A stretch of DNA of 64,000 bases from Cryptomeria japonica (lineage: Eukaryota > Streptophyta > Pinopsida > Cupressales > Cupressaceae), in contig NC_081410.1 in the NCBI RefSeq assembly GCF_030272615.1, positions 142,757,349 to 142,821,348 of the forward strand, given 5' to 3'. How positions within the stretch are numbered: position 1 is the stretch's first letter; the number at the start of each line of letters is the position of its first letter. The notes under the pieces are model-generated. The model ran no database searches, was not told the DNA's origin, and worked only from the letters and a program-made list of their open reading frames with translations. Below, in pieces: positions 12,120-22,721 of the stretch. The translations under genes and the position numbers were made by a program.

Positions 12120-13026
12120 GCTTGATTAAATCAAGTCACATGAATTAATAGCCTTCCACTAAAATCCATAAGTGGCTCTCCCGCAAGTAAGGATGCCACC
12201 TACTAATATGATTATCTCATAAACCAATTCTGTCAGGACCGGACATACACAAGGCAGCCATCGATATGGTACTTATATCAAGGGATAACATCTCAGGAAC
12301 GTACCAATTGTTTAAGAAGTTATAAGCATGCAAAATCTTATTGATGGACTTGAAAAGACTGCACAGATCACACATGCCACCAACTTATAAATCCAATAAA
12401 TGATGTTATCAATGCCAATACTCAAAGACAAAAGGTCGTATTAATATCAAATAACTGCCTTTATAAAGCATCCCACTGCCTTGAACATAATCATAAGGAA
12501 ATCACTCCTTGATCTTTGGTATAGAAACAATTAAACCTTTTGGTTTAACATACACACTTACAATAGGCTGCAAAAACCCTTTTAACCATAACACCCGAGA
12601 TATATGCCCCACCATCCAGCTCAAAACAAATTTTAGAGCACATCATAGGAAAATAGTGACGTAAGCCAACAATTTGCACGTGTGCTACAAATATAATCTG
12701 AGCCGAGAGGAAGATGACATGCATACCTCAAGAAGGAAAAATGATGGATGATGTTACAAAAATTTTCATGACCACACCGTCGAGAGGACACACCTCATCA
12801 GATTATAACTTGGGATAAAATGCAAACTGTAATTTACCTGACCACACCTCATGAGAAACACACATTAACATCTAGCCCGAGTGCAGAGTTGTAAGAATAC
12901 ACCATATGCTAATAGAAACATCAAAACCTCCTATCAACACATGTGGTACAAATACAATCTAATCCAAGAAGAGGATAATATGTATACCTTAAGAGGAAAT
13001 GGAAACAATATCTCAATATAAGTAGC

Positions 13027-14695
13027 TTAACCTTTGGGATGGATCATATGCCCAAGAAGGATGTCTTGAAGAATGTCACTTACTACTACATTCTTATGAT
13101 GTGCACCAGAGTCAATAGCCATATTAGCCAGAAAATCTACCAGTTTATTTAGCTCTCTAAAGCAATGAGATGATGCGAAAGTATCAAAGAAGGATAATTT
13201 CTCCAAAATATGGTCAATTATGTACTTCAAGTGCCAACAATTACTCTTACAACTCAAAACACTTTGAATGACAACCATTGAATCCCCCTGAATCAAAAGA
13301 TCTTTAATCCCTAAGGAGATAGCCAAATCAATCCCAAGTGACAAGGCTTGGCATTCAGCAAAATTGTTTGACTGAGACCCAAGTGCGTGACATTGAGCAG
13401 CTATTAGGACTGCATTATGGTAAAAAAATGGCCATACCAGTCCCAACCAAACCCGGATTACCCCCAGAAGCACCATCAAAGTGAAGCTTGAAATGACCCA
13501 GAGAAGGAGGATCCCATCTAGCAGCAAGTCTCTTATTCTTAGTAGCCAGACCTCTTGCAACAGACCCATGGGAAGGGATGACAAAAAGAGATTTCCATGT
13601 CCTTGTAATCATGCCATCCCAATGAGAAAGAGATGTCAGATTATTTAAATTCTTATGAATATATGACAAGGCCACCTCAGAAATAGAAGCCTCTATCTTG
13701 GCTAAGATGTCAGAGAATGAAGTAGATAACTTTCTAAAGATCCTATTGTTCCTTTCTAACCATATGTTCCAAATAATAATCGATGGAGATATGAGGCAGA
13801 GGCACGCATAAAAGGAAGAGGAGAACAAGATAGGTCATGCTCTAAAGTGGGAGAGAAGGTCATAGCCAATAACAAAATATAGACCTAGTTTCTCGAAAAG
13901 CCATTGCCAACAACCAAAAGCAAAGTCACAATGAAGGAACGGGTGAGAGAACGATTCCAAATTCTTGTTACATAAAACACAGGGGAAGACTACAGTTAGC
14001 CCCATCCTATCCAGCCTCATCCCGGTAAGAACCCTATCTTGAACAGCAAGCCAAGCAAAAGCTCCAGCCTTCGGGAGGCAAGCTGGATGCCAGAATAATT
14101 TATAAGGCCAAGAAGAAAGGTCCTTAGCCGGCATAAGAGAATTGTATCCATCTTTCACTGAGTATTTGCCAAATGTGCCCTTGGTCCAAATAAGCTCATC
14201 TTCCCTCTCAGACAAGATGATAATTCTATCTTTGAGGATATTACAAAAATCTGCTTTCAGGCTAAGACTAACAGATAGAAAATCAATTGATTTCCATTTA
14301 GCCACCTTCACATGTCCATTATGCACAACATTAAAATAATCAGATAAGAAAATCCCCCATTTATCCAGAAGAATTGATTTCAAAGGTGACCAATCCCTAA
14401 TAGAAACCAAAGGACAATGACCATTCCAAGCATCATCCCAAAATCTAATTTTACTACCATTATGCACAACCCAAGAAAGATGCGGCAGTAAGACTACATT
14501 TCCCCATAAAATTCCAAATAGTCGACCCCTAAGGTAGAATCAAGGCACGAAACACAGACTCCCTAGCTCCATTATAAAGGTACTTGGCAAACATGATCCT
14601 AGCCCAAAGGGAATCTAGTTTATCATACAATTTCCATACTAGCTTAGCCCCCAGGGCCAAATTCTGATTCTCCAAACTGCGAATATATCTCTCTA
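13027..14695 (-). pseudogene. LINE ORF2 C-terminus: zinc-binding RT region and RNase H
   Basis: Reading the minus strand from 14695: the end of the RT-thumb region (NLALGAKLVWKLYDKL), then RIRFWDDAW-like and the zf-RVT zinc finger, with CVLCNKNLESFSHPFLHC near 13960, then IIIWNIWLERNNRIF, then an RNase H domain. RNase H residues visible are the Asp in HFDGASGGNPG, the Glu in AECQAL, the Asp in IQGDSMV and the Asp in NKLVDFLAN, so the active-site set is present. A stop and break near 14468-14528, a frame change at 13830 and another in RNase H at about 13415-13430 disrupt it. RNase H would remove RNA from RNA-DNA hybrids during retrotransposition. Confidence 0.85.
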
Positions 14696-16750
14696 AATGA
14701 TATTTTATTATATATAAAAATATTTTTGATAAAAATATAGCATTTAAGTATTTTATCAAGAGATTAAATTTTTGATAAATTCTTCATTATGTACTCAGAT
14801 TTATTTAAAAAATTACTTAGTAAAATTAAATTATTTATCCGTAATAGTTTTTAAAAAACATTATTTATCATTAATTTAATAAAAAATGTACAAAGTTTAA
14901 ATAAAAATATTTAAAAGAATTAACATTGATAAATGAAAACATAATAATTATGTAAAAAAACATAAGTTACTAAGAAATGGCATGACCCAATAGAGGGCCA
15001 CTCATTTGTTATAAATTGTCTATGTTCCTAAAACTCCTCTTTTATGAAGCAAGCAAAAGATCTATTTTGCAAATGAAGAGCACACATTGCTGAATTAATC
15101 TATTTGTAAAATAAATGTAATTCGCAAATAGTTATTTCGACTATATATTTATTTCTATATATTGTTGTGGGTATAAGTAACATGAAACAAATTTACTACT
15201 CTATGAAAATGGATATATGGTGGAAATAACTAATAATCTCAATTCTTTAATTTCTACATAGGTAAAGCTACATTGATGGAGGATATTTTATGATGGTATT
15301 AGGTGAGAATTGAATAACATTTTTTACCAATATGTTAGATTCTTATGAAATATGACATTAATAGCAAATTTATAATATAAAGTATAAATCTTCTATTTAA
15401 TAAGATAAAATTTTAATGTTAGTGATTGTTTATCTCAGACATTTGTAGGATTAAGATGATAGATCCATCAACATTTCTTTCATTTATGTAACATAATATT
15501 TAATCAAGAAAAATATTCGTATTATTTTTCATGTATACAAATTAAACTTTCATATATAAAAGATACATATTCAAATATAACACTTTTCATTTGTACACCA
15601 CATTCTTGAAATAGTAAGTTAGTTTATTAATTAGTTTATCTTATATCAAAATAGAGATTGTATACTAAAGTCTCCCCCAAATTGCTCATTAGAAATATAA
15701 GTAGTTGAGCTTTTGCTTAAGTCATAACTTTTGTTTGGTAATTCATATTTTTAGCTTTATTTTAAAAACTTTAGAGCATTTGTCAAAATGATTGATTTCT
15801 AATAAAAATATAAATCATTTTTTCAAAATCTAAAATCACGAATTATTTTGAAAATGAAGAAAATAATATTTTAAAAATTAATTAATTTTAAATGATTAAT
15901 AATAAATAATAAATAATTAAAAAAATATTAAATTTAATTTTTAATTAATAATTTACAATTTAATTTAAATTTTTTTACTAATATTGAATGCTCAAAATTT
16001 GTTGAACAATTAAAATTAACTCTCATTGTCTAAAATTGATTCTTATAGAATATAAATTATTCTTATTAAATGAAAATTATAATTTTATTGATAATTTTAT
16101 TTTTAGCATTTAAAATTTAAAAATAAATTTAATTATTTTTATAATATTAACTATTAATGAATTATTGTTAACCATTATTAAAATCTGAAAAATAAAACTC
16201 TTAAAACTCACGAAAGAAAGAAAAATATGGCAGGTACCTACTTTTAAATAAATAAAAAAGTTTAAATATGTTTTAATTGTTTTTTAATGCATTGAAAGGA
16301 GAGAAAATTTTGAGTGAATTTGTAATGGTAAGTGAGTTAAACATGAATTTCATTATTCGCTACCATTTACCGCATTATAAAATCATTTGAAACATTAAAT
16401 GAACGGAACTAATAGGGCAATGATAGCATCTGAAAGAAAGGTTCAATGGGAGTTGTGAGACCGCCCATCTAAACTGTCACACTGTTAGAGACCATGTTAC
16501 ATGGGCATGGTCATCAAATTAGTTGAATCCTCTACAATGTTGTTAGACAAATTTGCTCTCTTGTGTTTACAAGTAAAAGGGCACAATTTTTTTTTTGCAA
16601 GTTGACCGCGTATTTGCACGTACAGCCCGCGACAAGAAATAAAACAAAAAAAAATTAAGGGATAAAATAGTTTCAATCGTCTTGCATAGGTTTTGTAAGA
16701 TGTGAACCATTGATTTTAGAGATCAGGTTGGACATCTCAAATAAGAGACA
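14696..16750. other. Very AT-rich stretch, no gene seen
   Basis: About 2 kb of A/T-rich sequence with short A and T runs and no coding frame. A less AT-rich patch at about 16440-16740 (containing ACCGCCCATC and GTACAGCCCGCGAC) may be a piece of another repeat, but I do not recognise it. Confidence 0.5.
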
Positions 16751-16756
16751 CCTTTG

Positions 16757-18556
16757 GCGTAACAAAATATTGAGGAAGATAGTCGAGAGTGCTGATGTGA
16801 AAGTGGATGAAGGAAATGAGTATATGCCCAGATGCTCTAGATATGATTTGGATGAGAATATTATTAGTGTAGATAAAGGAAAGCATGTGTAGACCTAGAA
16901 CCAAGTTCAAATTGCTTTGAAAAAGCCTGAGAATGAAGGAGAAGCTAGTGTAGAGAAAAGAGTTCAAGAATCTGAGAATCATGAAAATCCTAAGACTCCC
17001 AGATATGTAAGGTTAAATCATTTAGAGAATCATATCATAGGTGATAAGAATAAAGGTGTGATGACTAGGAGAAGAGTTGTTGAAGAGTATTGCTTGATTT
17101 CTAAGATTGAACCTAAGAATGTTGATGAAGCTTGTAAAGATGAAAATTGGGTTAAATTGAATCAGATTGAAAAGAATAATACATGGATTTTAGTTCCCAG
17201 ACCTAAGGATAAGAATGTAATTGGAACTAAATGGGTGTTTCAGAATAAATTAGATGAAAAAGGTGAAGTTGTTAGGATTAAAGCAAGATTTGTTTGTAAG
17301 GGTTATTCTCAGATGGAAGGTATTGATTTTGAGGAGACTTTTTCTCTGGTAGCTAGAATTGAAGTTGTTAGATTATTTCTTGCTTATGTTGCTTACAAAT
17401 ATTTTAAAGTGAATCAGATGGATGTCAAGTCGTCATTTCTTAATGGTGAGATGGAAGAAGAAGTCTACGTTGAGCAACCAAATGGTTTTCAATTGATAGA
17501 TAAAAAAAATATGGTTTGCAGGTTGAAGAAAACATTGTATGGATTGAAGCAAGCTCCAAGAGCTTGGTATACTAGATTGGATAAGTATTTGATGAAGATT
17601 GAATTCAATAAAGGTATTGCTGATAGTAATTTGTACTTCAAGATTGATAATGATAACATCTTAATTGTTGAAGTTTTTGTTGATGATATTATTTTTTGTG
17701 GAAATGATGGTTTGTGCAAGAAGTTTACTGATGATATGCAAAATGAGTTTGACATGTCTATGATAGGTGAGATGAAATCCTTTTTGGGATTGCAAATTAC
17801 TCAGTTAGATAAAGGTATCTTTATATCTCAATCTAAGTATGTGAAGGAATTGTTGAAGAAGTTTGGTTTATATGATGCAAAGCCTGTTGGTACACCTATG
17901 GTGATCGAATGTAAGTTGACTCAGACTAGACTAGATATTATGAATGTTGTGTGTCTTGTTGCTACATTCAAGCTGATCCTAAGGAGTCTAATGTTGTTGT
18001 TGTGAAGAGAATTTTTAGATATTTGAAAGCGGCAATGGATTTTGGTTTGTGGTATCCTAGAGATGATGATTTTACTTTCAATGCTTTTACTGATGTTGAT
18101 TGGGCAAGTGATGTTGATGACATAAAGAGTACTAGTGGTGGTGCATTTTTCTTGGGTAAGAGATTGGTTTCATGGATGAGTAAGAAGCATAATGCTATCT
18201 CTTTGTCTACTACAAAAGTTAAATACATTGTTGCTACTAGCAATTGTACTCAGGTGATTTGGATGAAGAAGATGTTGAAGGATATCAAAGTTATTTTTAA
18301 TGAGCCTATTGCTATATACTGTGACAATTCAAGTGCAATCAATATTTCTAAGAATCCGGTGTTGCATTCTAAGACCAAGCATATATCAATCAAGTTTCAT
18401 TTCTTGAGAGAGAAGGTGAATGAAAAAGAAGTCAGATTGGAGTATGTATCTACAAACGAACAAATTGCAGAAACCTTCACAAAGCCTTTGCCTAAAGATA
18501 CATTTGATTATCTCCGAGAGAAGCTAGGGGTAATTGCCCTTCCTGATGAGAACTAA
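16757..18556 (+). pseudogene. Copia reverse transcriptase-RNase H, 3' part of polyprotein
   Basis: Continues the pol gene after the insertion. Visible RT motifs: [19 protein letters not shown] near 17185, [20 protein letters not shown] (Copia RT), [12 protein letters not shown] near 17537, and FVDD near 17675 in place of the usual YVDD. The RNase H part has FTDVDWASD, the STSGG block, KHNAISLST, IYCDNSSAI and the KPLPKDTF end. A stop at 16890 and a frameshift near 17960 break it. About twenty residues normally between TPM and TQTRPDIM are missing near 17910-17930, a small in-frame-like deletion. Not functional. Confidence 0.92.
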
Positions 18557-18876
18557 GATGCATGGAGTTGCATCAATCCAGTTAACTTCATAGAGATATC
18601 TTGTGATCCAGATTGATGAGTGAGGCCTCTGTCAGGGGGAGTAGTCAATGGTGTGTTTCAGATGTTCAAAGAATGTTTGTTCTTAGCGAGAGAAAAGTAA
18701 GATTTGTGTTGAATGTTTCTTTTGCATTAATGTCAAAGGGGAGAGAAGCATGTGAAAAATTACTATATCTTGTGTTGATCTCAGGAGGAGATTTTTGTAA
18801 GTTATGAGGAGATTATTGGTTGTTGACTTCTTTCTTTACATTGATTGTTTTTCACATTCATATGTTGTTATCAATG
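18557..18876 (+). other. 3' untranslated part of outer Copia
   Basis: Between the RNase H stop and the polypurine tract. It contains a decoy purine tract (CAGGGGGAGTAG near 18632) and a second (AAAGGGGAGAG near 18735), typical of Copia 3' regions. Confidence 0.6.
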
Positions 18877-18877
18877 C

Positions 18878-18890
18878 CAAAGGGGGAGAT
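18878..18890 (+). other. Polypurine tract of outer Copia
   Basis: CAAAGGGGGAGAT lies immediately before the 3' LTR. Confidence 0.9.
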
Positions 18891-20265
18891 TGTTGGATAT
18901 TGCTGAGAAGTTTGTTGGAATGATGTGTTGTCATTGATATCAACATATTCTTCTATGTGTTCCAGTGTTGCAGTCAGATTAAATGATTTGGTTTGGCCAG
19001 TGTGTTGCAATTGACCTATTATGGTTTAATGGGTTTAGAGATACTTATCTCTAGTTGATTCAGCAAAAGTTTTAGTGGTCTGCATGATGTTTTGATCAAG
19101 TTATGAGGTTTGGTATTGTGGTTGGTTGTTCAATTGTTTGTGTTGTTCAGAATTCTGGTTTTTGCTCTGAAATTGCATTATCTTGGTTTGTAGATTTGGT
19201 AGAGTGTTTGGGATATTCATATGTGTTCTCAATTCAGATGGTTCATGATTTGGAGGTCCGCAAGTGAATATTTTAGTTTGACAGTCATTTTAGCATGTGT
19301 TCTTGAGGTTCAGTATATTGATGATGGAGATTCTAGTAAGTGGTGTTGTTGCAGTTGTTGCTATGGTGATTCACGTTGCTTGTGGATGTTTCTAGACTGG
19401 GTCCTATCCATGTTGATGGTCTGCATTGTTCATTGTGCACGTTATTGATCATTTTCTTGATCCGGTGGTGATCTTTGTGTTATGCAATATTCTTGGTGAT
19501 TGTAGCGTGTTGTGGATGTTCAAGACGTAATTATTGGAGATGTTTCTTGGTTGCGGTATTGAGTTGGGTCCAAACTATGTCTTAGCTGACATTGTGTTGG
19601 TCTGCATGTATTGTTGTAGCATGTGAGGTTATATTCTTGTTATTTGTGTTGAGGGTTGAGCCCACCTTGAAATATAGGTTGATGATTTGTATAAATATAT
19701 GTTACAATATTCATTTGTGAGATGTATCTGTGTTGTATCTGTGAGTGTGTGATTGAGTAAGTGTGCGAGCAAGTGTTTAGATCTTTCAGAAGTGTGAAGA
19801 GAAGTACATGGTAGAGCAGATCAGACTATGCTTAATCAGAACTGTAACCAGGAATGAGAAGATGTTTTTTCATTAATTCATGATCCTACGGGTGTAATAT
19901 GAATGGTTTTGTAAGTCAGTGAGTCTTCCTCAGGGTTGTATCCCTTCTTGTTTTGTGATTTGAGTAATGAGCTCTAGGCAGTGTGCCTGAATGCATGTGC
20001 ATTCCCCATTGTAATATTTCATTTACTCCTAATAGGGTATTATCTCATTGTGGGTAGGTTCCCACCATGGTTTTTCTCTTAATAGGGTTTTCCATGTCAA
20101 AATATTGGTGTTATTTGTGTTATTGACATGGTGTTGATTTGTGCTTTCATTGTTAATTATCATATCTAAATTTTATTTTGAGTTGTGTAGGATTTGTGAG
20201 CAAAATTATTCATCCCACCGCCCCTGCCCCCGCCTCCCTCTCAGTTTGCTGCCTTGTTGCTAACA
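18891..20265 (+). repeat. Outer Copia 3' LTR
   Basis: Intact copy of 1375 bp beginning TGTTGGATATTG and ending GCTAACA. It carries TATAAATATA at 19690-19699, the same candidate promoter as in the 5' LTR. It defines where the 5' LTR was interrupted. Confidence 0.94.
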
Positions 20266-20271
20266 ATTTTA
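20266..20271. repeat. Target-site duplication, right copy (outer Copia)
   Basis: ATTTTA, identical to 34-39. Confidence 0.75.
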
Positions 20272-20779
20272 AACATAAAATATTAACCATACTTCTTTAA
20301 TTTCATCATTTGTGTATGTAAAATATAGAATAGAAAATTTTTAATGTTTACAAAATTAAAAGAAATATTATGAGAGAATAGATTTGTCGTCATATATTTT
20401 TTGAATTACTTTCTTTTTAGTTATTTAGTTTAATGAAGATTAAAAAGAACAATATATTTTTTAATAAATTGGATAAAAAAAAAAGTTGTTAAAATATAAG
20501 TATAATTGACATCAATATCATTATAAATTTCATGTTTTGAAAATAATATGCTTTTCTAAATTATGTATCTTAATTATGTAAAAGAGATAAATTATCCTCT
20601 AATTATTATAATAAAGTTCTTAAAGTTTCTTATTACTGAGGAGCTTGATACATCTCATCACAAATGTGTTGCACTAGGAACCATACAAATTTTCAGTTGT
20701 TTGGAATGGATCCTTTATACCTTATAATATTGAGTGATTTGTTTTTTGGTTCACATATGGCGTGCAGTATATGGGACCA
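20272..20779. other. AT-rich stretch, no gene seen
   Basis: Host or old repeat DNA between the Copia LTR and a SINE-like sequence. No coding or repeat structure recognised. Confidence 0.5.
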
Positions 20780-20897
20780 TAATCTATGTAGGAGGCACCT
20801 AACTTTGCTACAACTGAAACATACATATCTCATTGCCTCCAAGATTTGAATTTGTGACCTCTTTCAAGAACACAAGTTCTCCATTGTTAAATCAACC
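20780..20897 (-). mobile_element. tRNA-derived SINE, reverse copy, head only
   Basis: On the minus strand this matches the SINE at 39545: both have GAACTT, TCTTGAAAGAG, a B-box-like TTCAAATC and ATGTATGT in the same order and spacing. The A box is poorly kept here. The 3' tail seen in other copies is not evident. Confidence 0.5.
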
Positions 20898-20929
20898 CAA
20901 AAATAAAATTTAGAAGATATAGTTGTGAA

Positions 20930-21075
20930 CTATTAACTAAAATATAATTACATGGAAATATATTGATCTACAATGTCATATAATAAGTGTTGTGTAAGTT
21001 GTCATAATGTCAACCACAATATAACTAGTAAAATTGATAATCATTAATAATATTATTAAATCTTATTTGTGTATA
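20930..21075 (+). repeat. Duplicated upstream segment, left copy
   Basis: Aligns with about 38505-38645: ATATTGATCTA, ATGTCATA, AAGTTGTCATA, ACCACAA and ATAACTAG occur in the same order and spacing in both. With 21850-22107 it forms a colinear duplicate of the region upstream of the gene at 39943. Confidence 0.55.
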
Positions 21076-21239
21076 TAGTCTCATATAATATAAACCATTT
21101 ATAGACCAAAAACAATCATCCTATATTGAATGAATGAATTATTTTAATAACATCCACAAGGCTCAAGTAGCCTATAGGACCTCGAAAAAACATAAAAACT
21201 CCTTAGCAATAGGGCATTGTATCCTTAAGGAATTGTAGC

Positions 21240-21520
21240 TTCCTTTCTAGATCTGTGCTTTGATGGTGGATCTTGATCAACAAATTTATTTATTTTTTCC
21301 AACCTTCCATCTTCAAATGATGTTCTTAGATTGTTAGTTTTCAAGATGTCCACAAAGCTTATGTGGATGCGATTATAAGTTGAGCATTTCATGACAAAAT
21401 GTCATTTTGTCTCTGCCACTCCCGCATTGCAAAATAAACAATCTTTTTTTCCTACTCTTTGGGTATCATACATCTACCTATTTCACATCTCAAGTGATGA
21501 GAACTTGTCCTTAGCCATTT
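21240..21520 (-). pseudogene. Reverse-transcriptase zinc-finger remnant
   Basis: On the minus strand a frame reads CLFCNAGVAETK, a TGA stop where Trp is usual, then HFVMKCSTYNRI. This is the C-x2-C...H-F-x3-C pattern found near the C-terminus of LINE-type reverse transcriptases. It continues with an acidic and Lys-rich stretch. No other part of the element could be traced, so this is a small orphan fragment. Confidence 0.45.
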
Positions 21521-21849
21521 TTCATAATGCCATTTTTGAATTTTCTCTCACAATTTTTTTTAATTTCCTCATTGGTGATTGGGCATTCCTTCATATTAAT
21601 GTCCCATTTCTTCATCTATTTGTCATTTTGTTTCATCCATGTTTTCTTCCTTCTAGTTAGCTCTTCCTCCATAACCATCTTAGGCCAATGGCATGTTTCC
21701 ACATTTTGAGTCGTCTTTAGGTAACTTACTAATCAAATAATTGTTGATGCTTCAAAAGGGAAAGTGCCTATTGTAAACTATAAAAAAATCCATTTTCATT
21801 TCCATAGTAGGAGAATCATTTGTCTAGTTGAGGTAGTGATCCGTAGAAA

Positions 21850-22107
21850 CCTAATGGAACACACATTGTCAAGTTATTATAATGGTTATTTTGTATGACA
21901 ATTGGGTCCTCCCTTCTAGGTTTATTTGATGTCGGGGCTATATTTGAAAAACTATATCATTTCTGGAAAGTTGTATGATGTGAAAACAAATAGGTGTTTT
22001 CCAAATTTGTTTGATGGGATGAGACTTTTTTGTTTGAGAACTCTCATCATTGGCACAACTCTAGTTGGGTGGGTAATCACATGCCTTTGAGCAACACAGG
22101 AAATTGA
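21850..22107 (+). pseudogene. Relic copy of the 5' end of the isopropylmalate synthase-like gene
   Basis: Matches 39740-39985 in order: a CTAGGTTTATTTGAT block, ATATCATTTCTG against ATATCTGC, a TTTTCCAAATTTGTTTGATGGGATGA block against TTTCCCAACTTCGTTCGATGAGATGA, AGAACTCTC, CACAACTCTAGTTGGG against CGCAACTACAGCTGGC, and GCCTTTGAGCAA against GCCTTTCAGCAA. The start codon ATG of the right copy corresponds to ATT here, and the similarity fades after about twenty codons. It is therefore a decayed, truncated duplicate of the upstream region plus the first codons. Confidence 0.65.
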
Positions 22108-22361
22108 GGCCTTTGAGAAACATGGTTTAAACTTTAATGTTTATGTAAAATAAATCTCACACACCAATTATGTACAAACAAACAATACACAAACTATTTA
22201 GTTTGAAACTTACATTAACTCCAATAATCAACTATGCATATTATTGACTCCTTGTTTTTGTATATAAAGAAAAATGAAAAAGACACGTACTGATGTTAAT
22301 CATAAATGAAGAGTCATGAGAAATGTGGTAGAGATGGAATGTTAATGAATCTTTTCATCCT
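22108..22361. other. AT-rich spacer
   Basis: Nothing recognised between the gene relic and the LTR at 22362. Confidence 0.5.
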
Positions 22362-22709
22362 TCTAAAATTTGCAACTGAAGCTACAAAAAAAATAGTATG
22401 GATCTAGCTAGAAGATAAAATCAAAACTTATCGACAACATGAGAAAAAATAGAGCTTAAAAGAATAAAATAAAATTGTATATTAACATCTACAAAAGCAA
22501 GGTTTATACAAAGTTAACCACTACATAAACAAAGAAACTATTAAGGAAACAAGGAACAAAACCAGAAGAGGCAAAGGGAGTTTAAAACGAGAAAAAATCC
22601 TTCGTTATCTTAACAAATAGAGAATTAATTCCTTGATTAATATTCACCTACCATCATACCTCCAATCATATCGTAAATAATAAATATTAGACAATAAGTT
22701 GTGATAACA
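22362..22709 (-). repeat. 3' LTR of minus-strand short-LTR Copia
   Basis: Aligns along its length with 37973-38316 (shared blocks include AAATTTGCAA, ATCTAGCTAGAAGA against ATCTATCTAGAAGA, GAGGAAACAAGGA-like and CACACCTCCAATCA-like sequence). On the minus strand it begins TGTTATCACAACTTAT. Confidence 0.75.
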
Positions 22710-22721
22710 CCCCCTCTTAAG
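22710..22721 (-). other. Polypurine tract of short-LTR Copia
   Basis: Minus-strand TTAAGAGGGGG directly upstream of the LTR start TGTTATC. Confidence 0.65.

Larger units (their letters stand above)
10876..14695 (-). mobile_element. 5'-truncated L1-type LINE with RNase H
   Basis: The minus strand carries the C-terminal part of a plant L1-type ORF2 followed by about 2.1 kb and then an A-rich tail (T-run on the plus strand at about 10876-10900). The reverse transcriptase core and endonuclease are absent, so the copy is 5'-truncated, ending near 14695. I saw no convincing target-site duplication. The plus-strand T-run and the 3'-UTR look (TTTATTATTAATATATAAAG on the minus strand) support the 3' end. 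Confidence 0.8.
10114..16750. other. Foreign DNA splitting the outer Copia pol gene
   Basis: Copia coding stops near the RCYN motif at about 10110 and resumes at about 16757 with RKIVESADVKVDE, which in this family follows shortly after it. The 6.6 kb between is therefore inserted. It holds one LINE (10876-14695) flanked by AT-rich DNA that I could not assign. I found no LTR pair or clear terminal repeats for the outer part. Confidence 0.75.
40..20265 (+). mobile_element. Outer Ty1/Copia LTR retrotransposon, interrupted twice
   Basis: This is a degenerate Copia element whose order is LTR, primer site, gag, protease, integrase, reverse transcriptase, RNase H, polypurine tract, LTR, which is the Copia arrangement (integrase before RT). 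The span is about 20 kb only because a 6.4-kb element sits in the 5' LTR and about 6.6 kb of foreign DNA sits in pol; without them it would be about 7.2 kb. Both LTRs start TGTTGG and end in ACA, and the flanks share ATTTTA. Over the first roughly 215 aligned LTR bases I count about 18 differences by eye, so the insertion is old. Stops and frameshifts in gag-pol make it non-functional. Confidence 0.93.
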
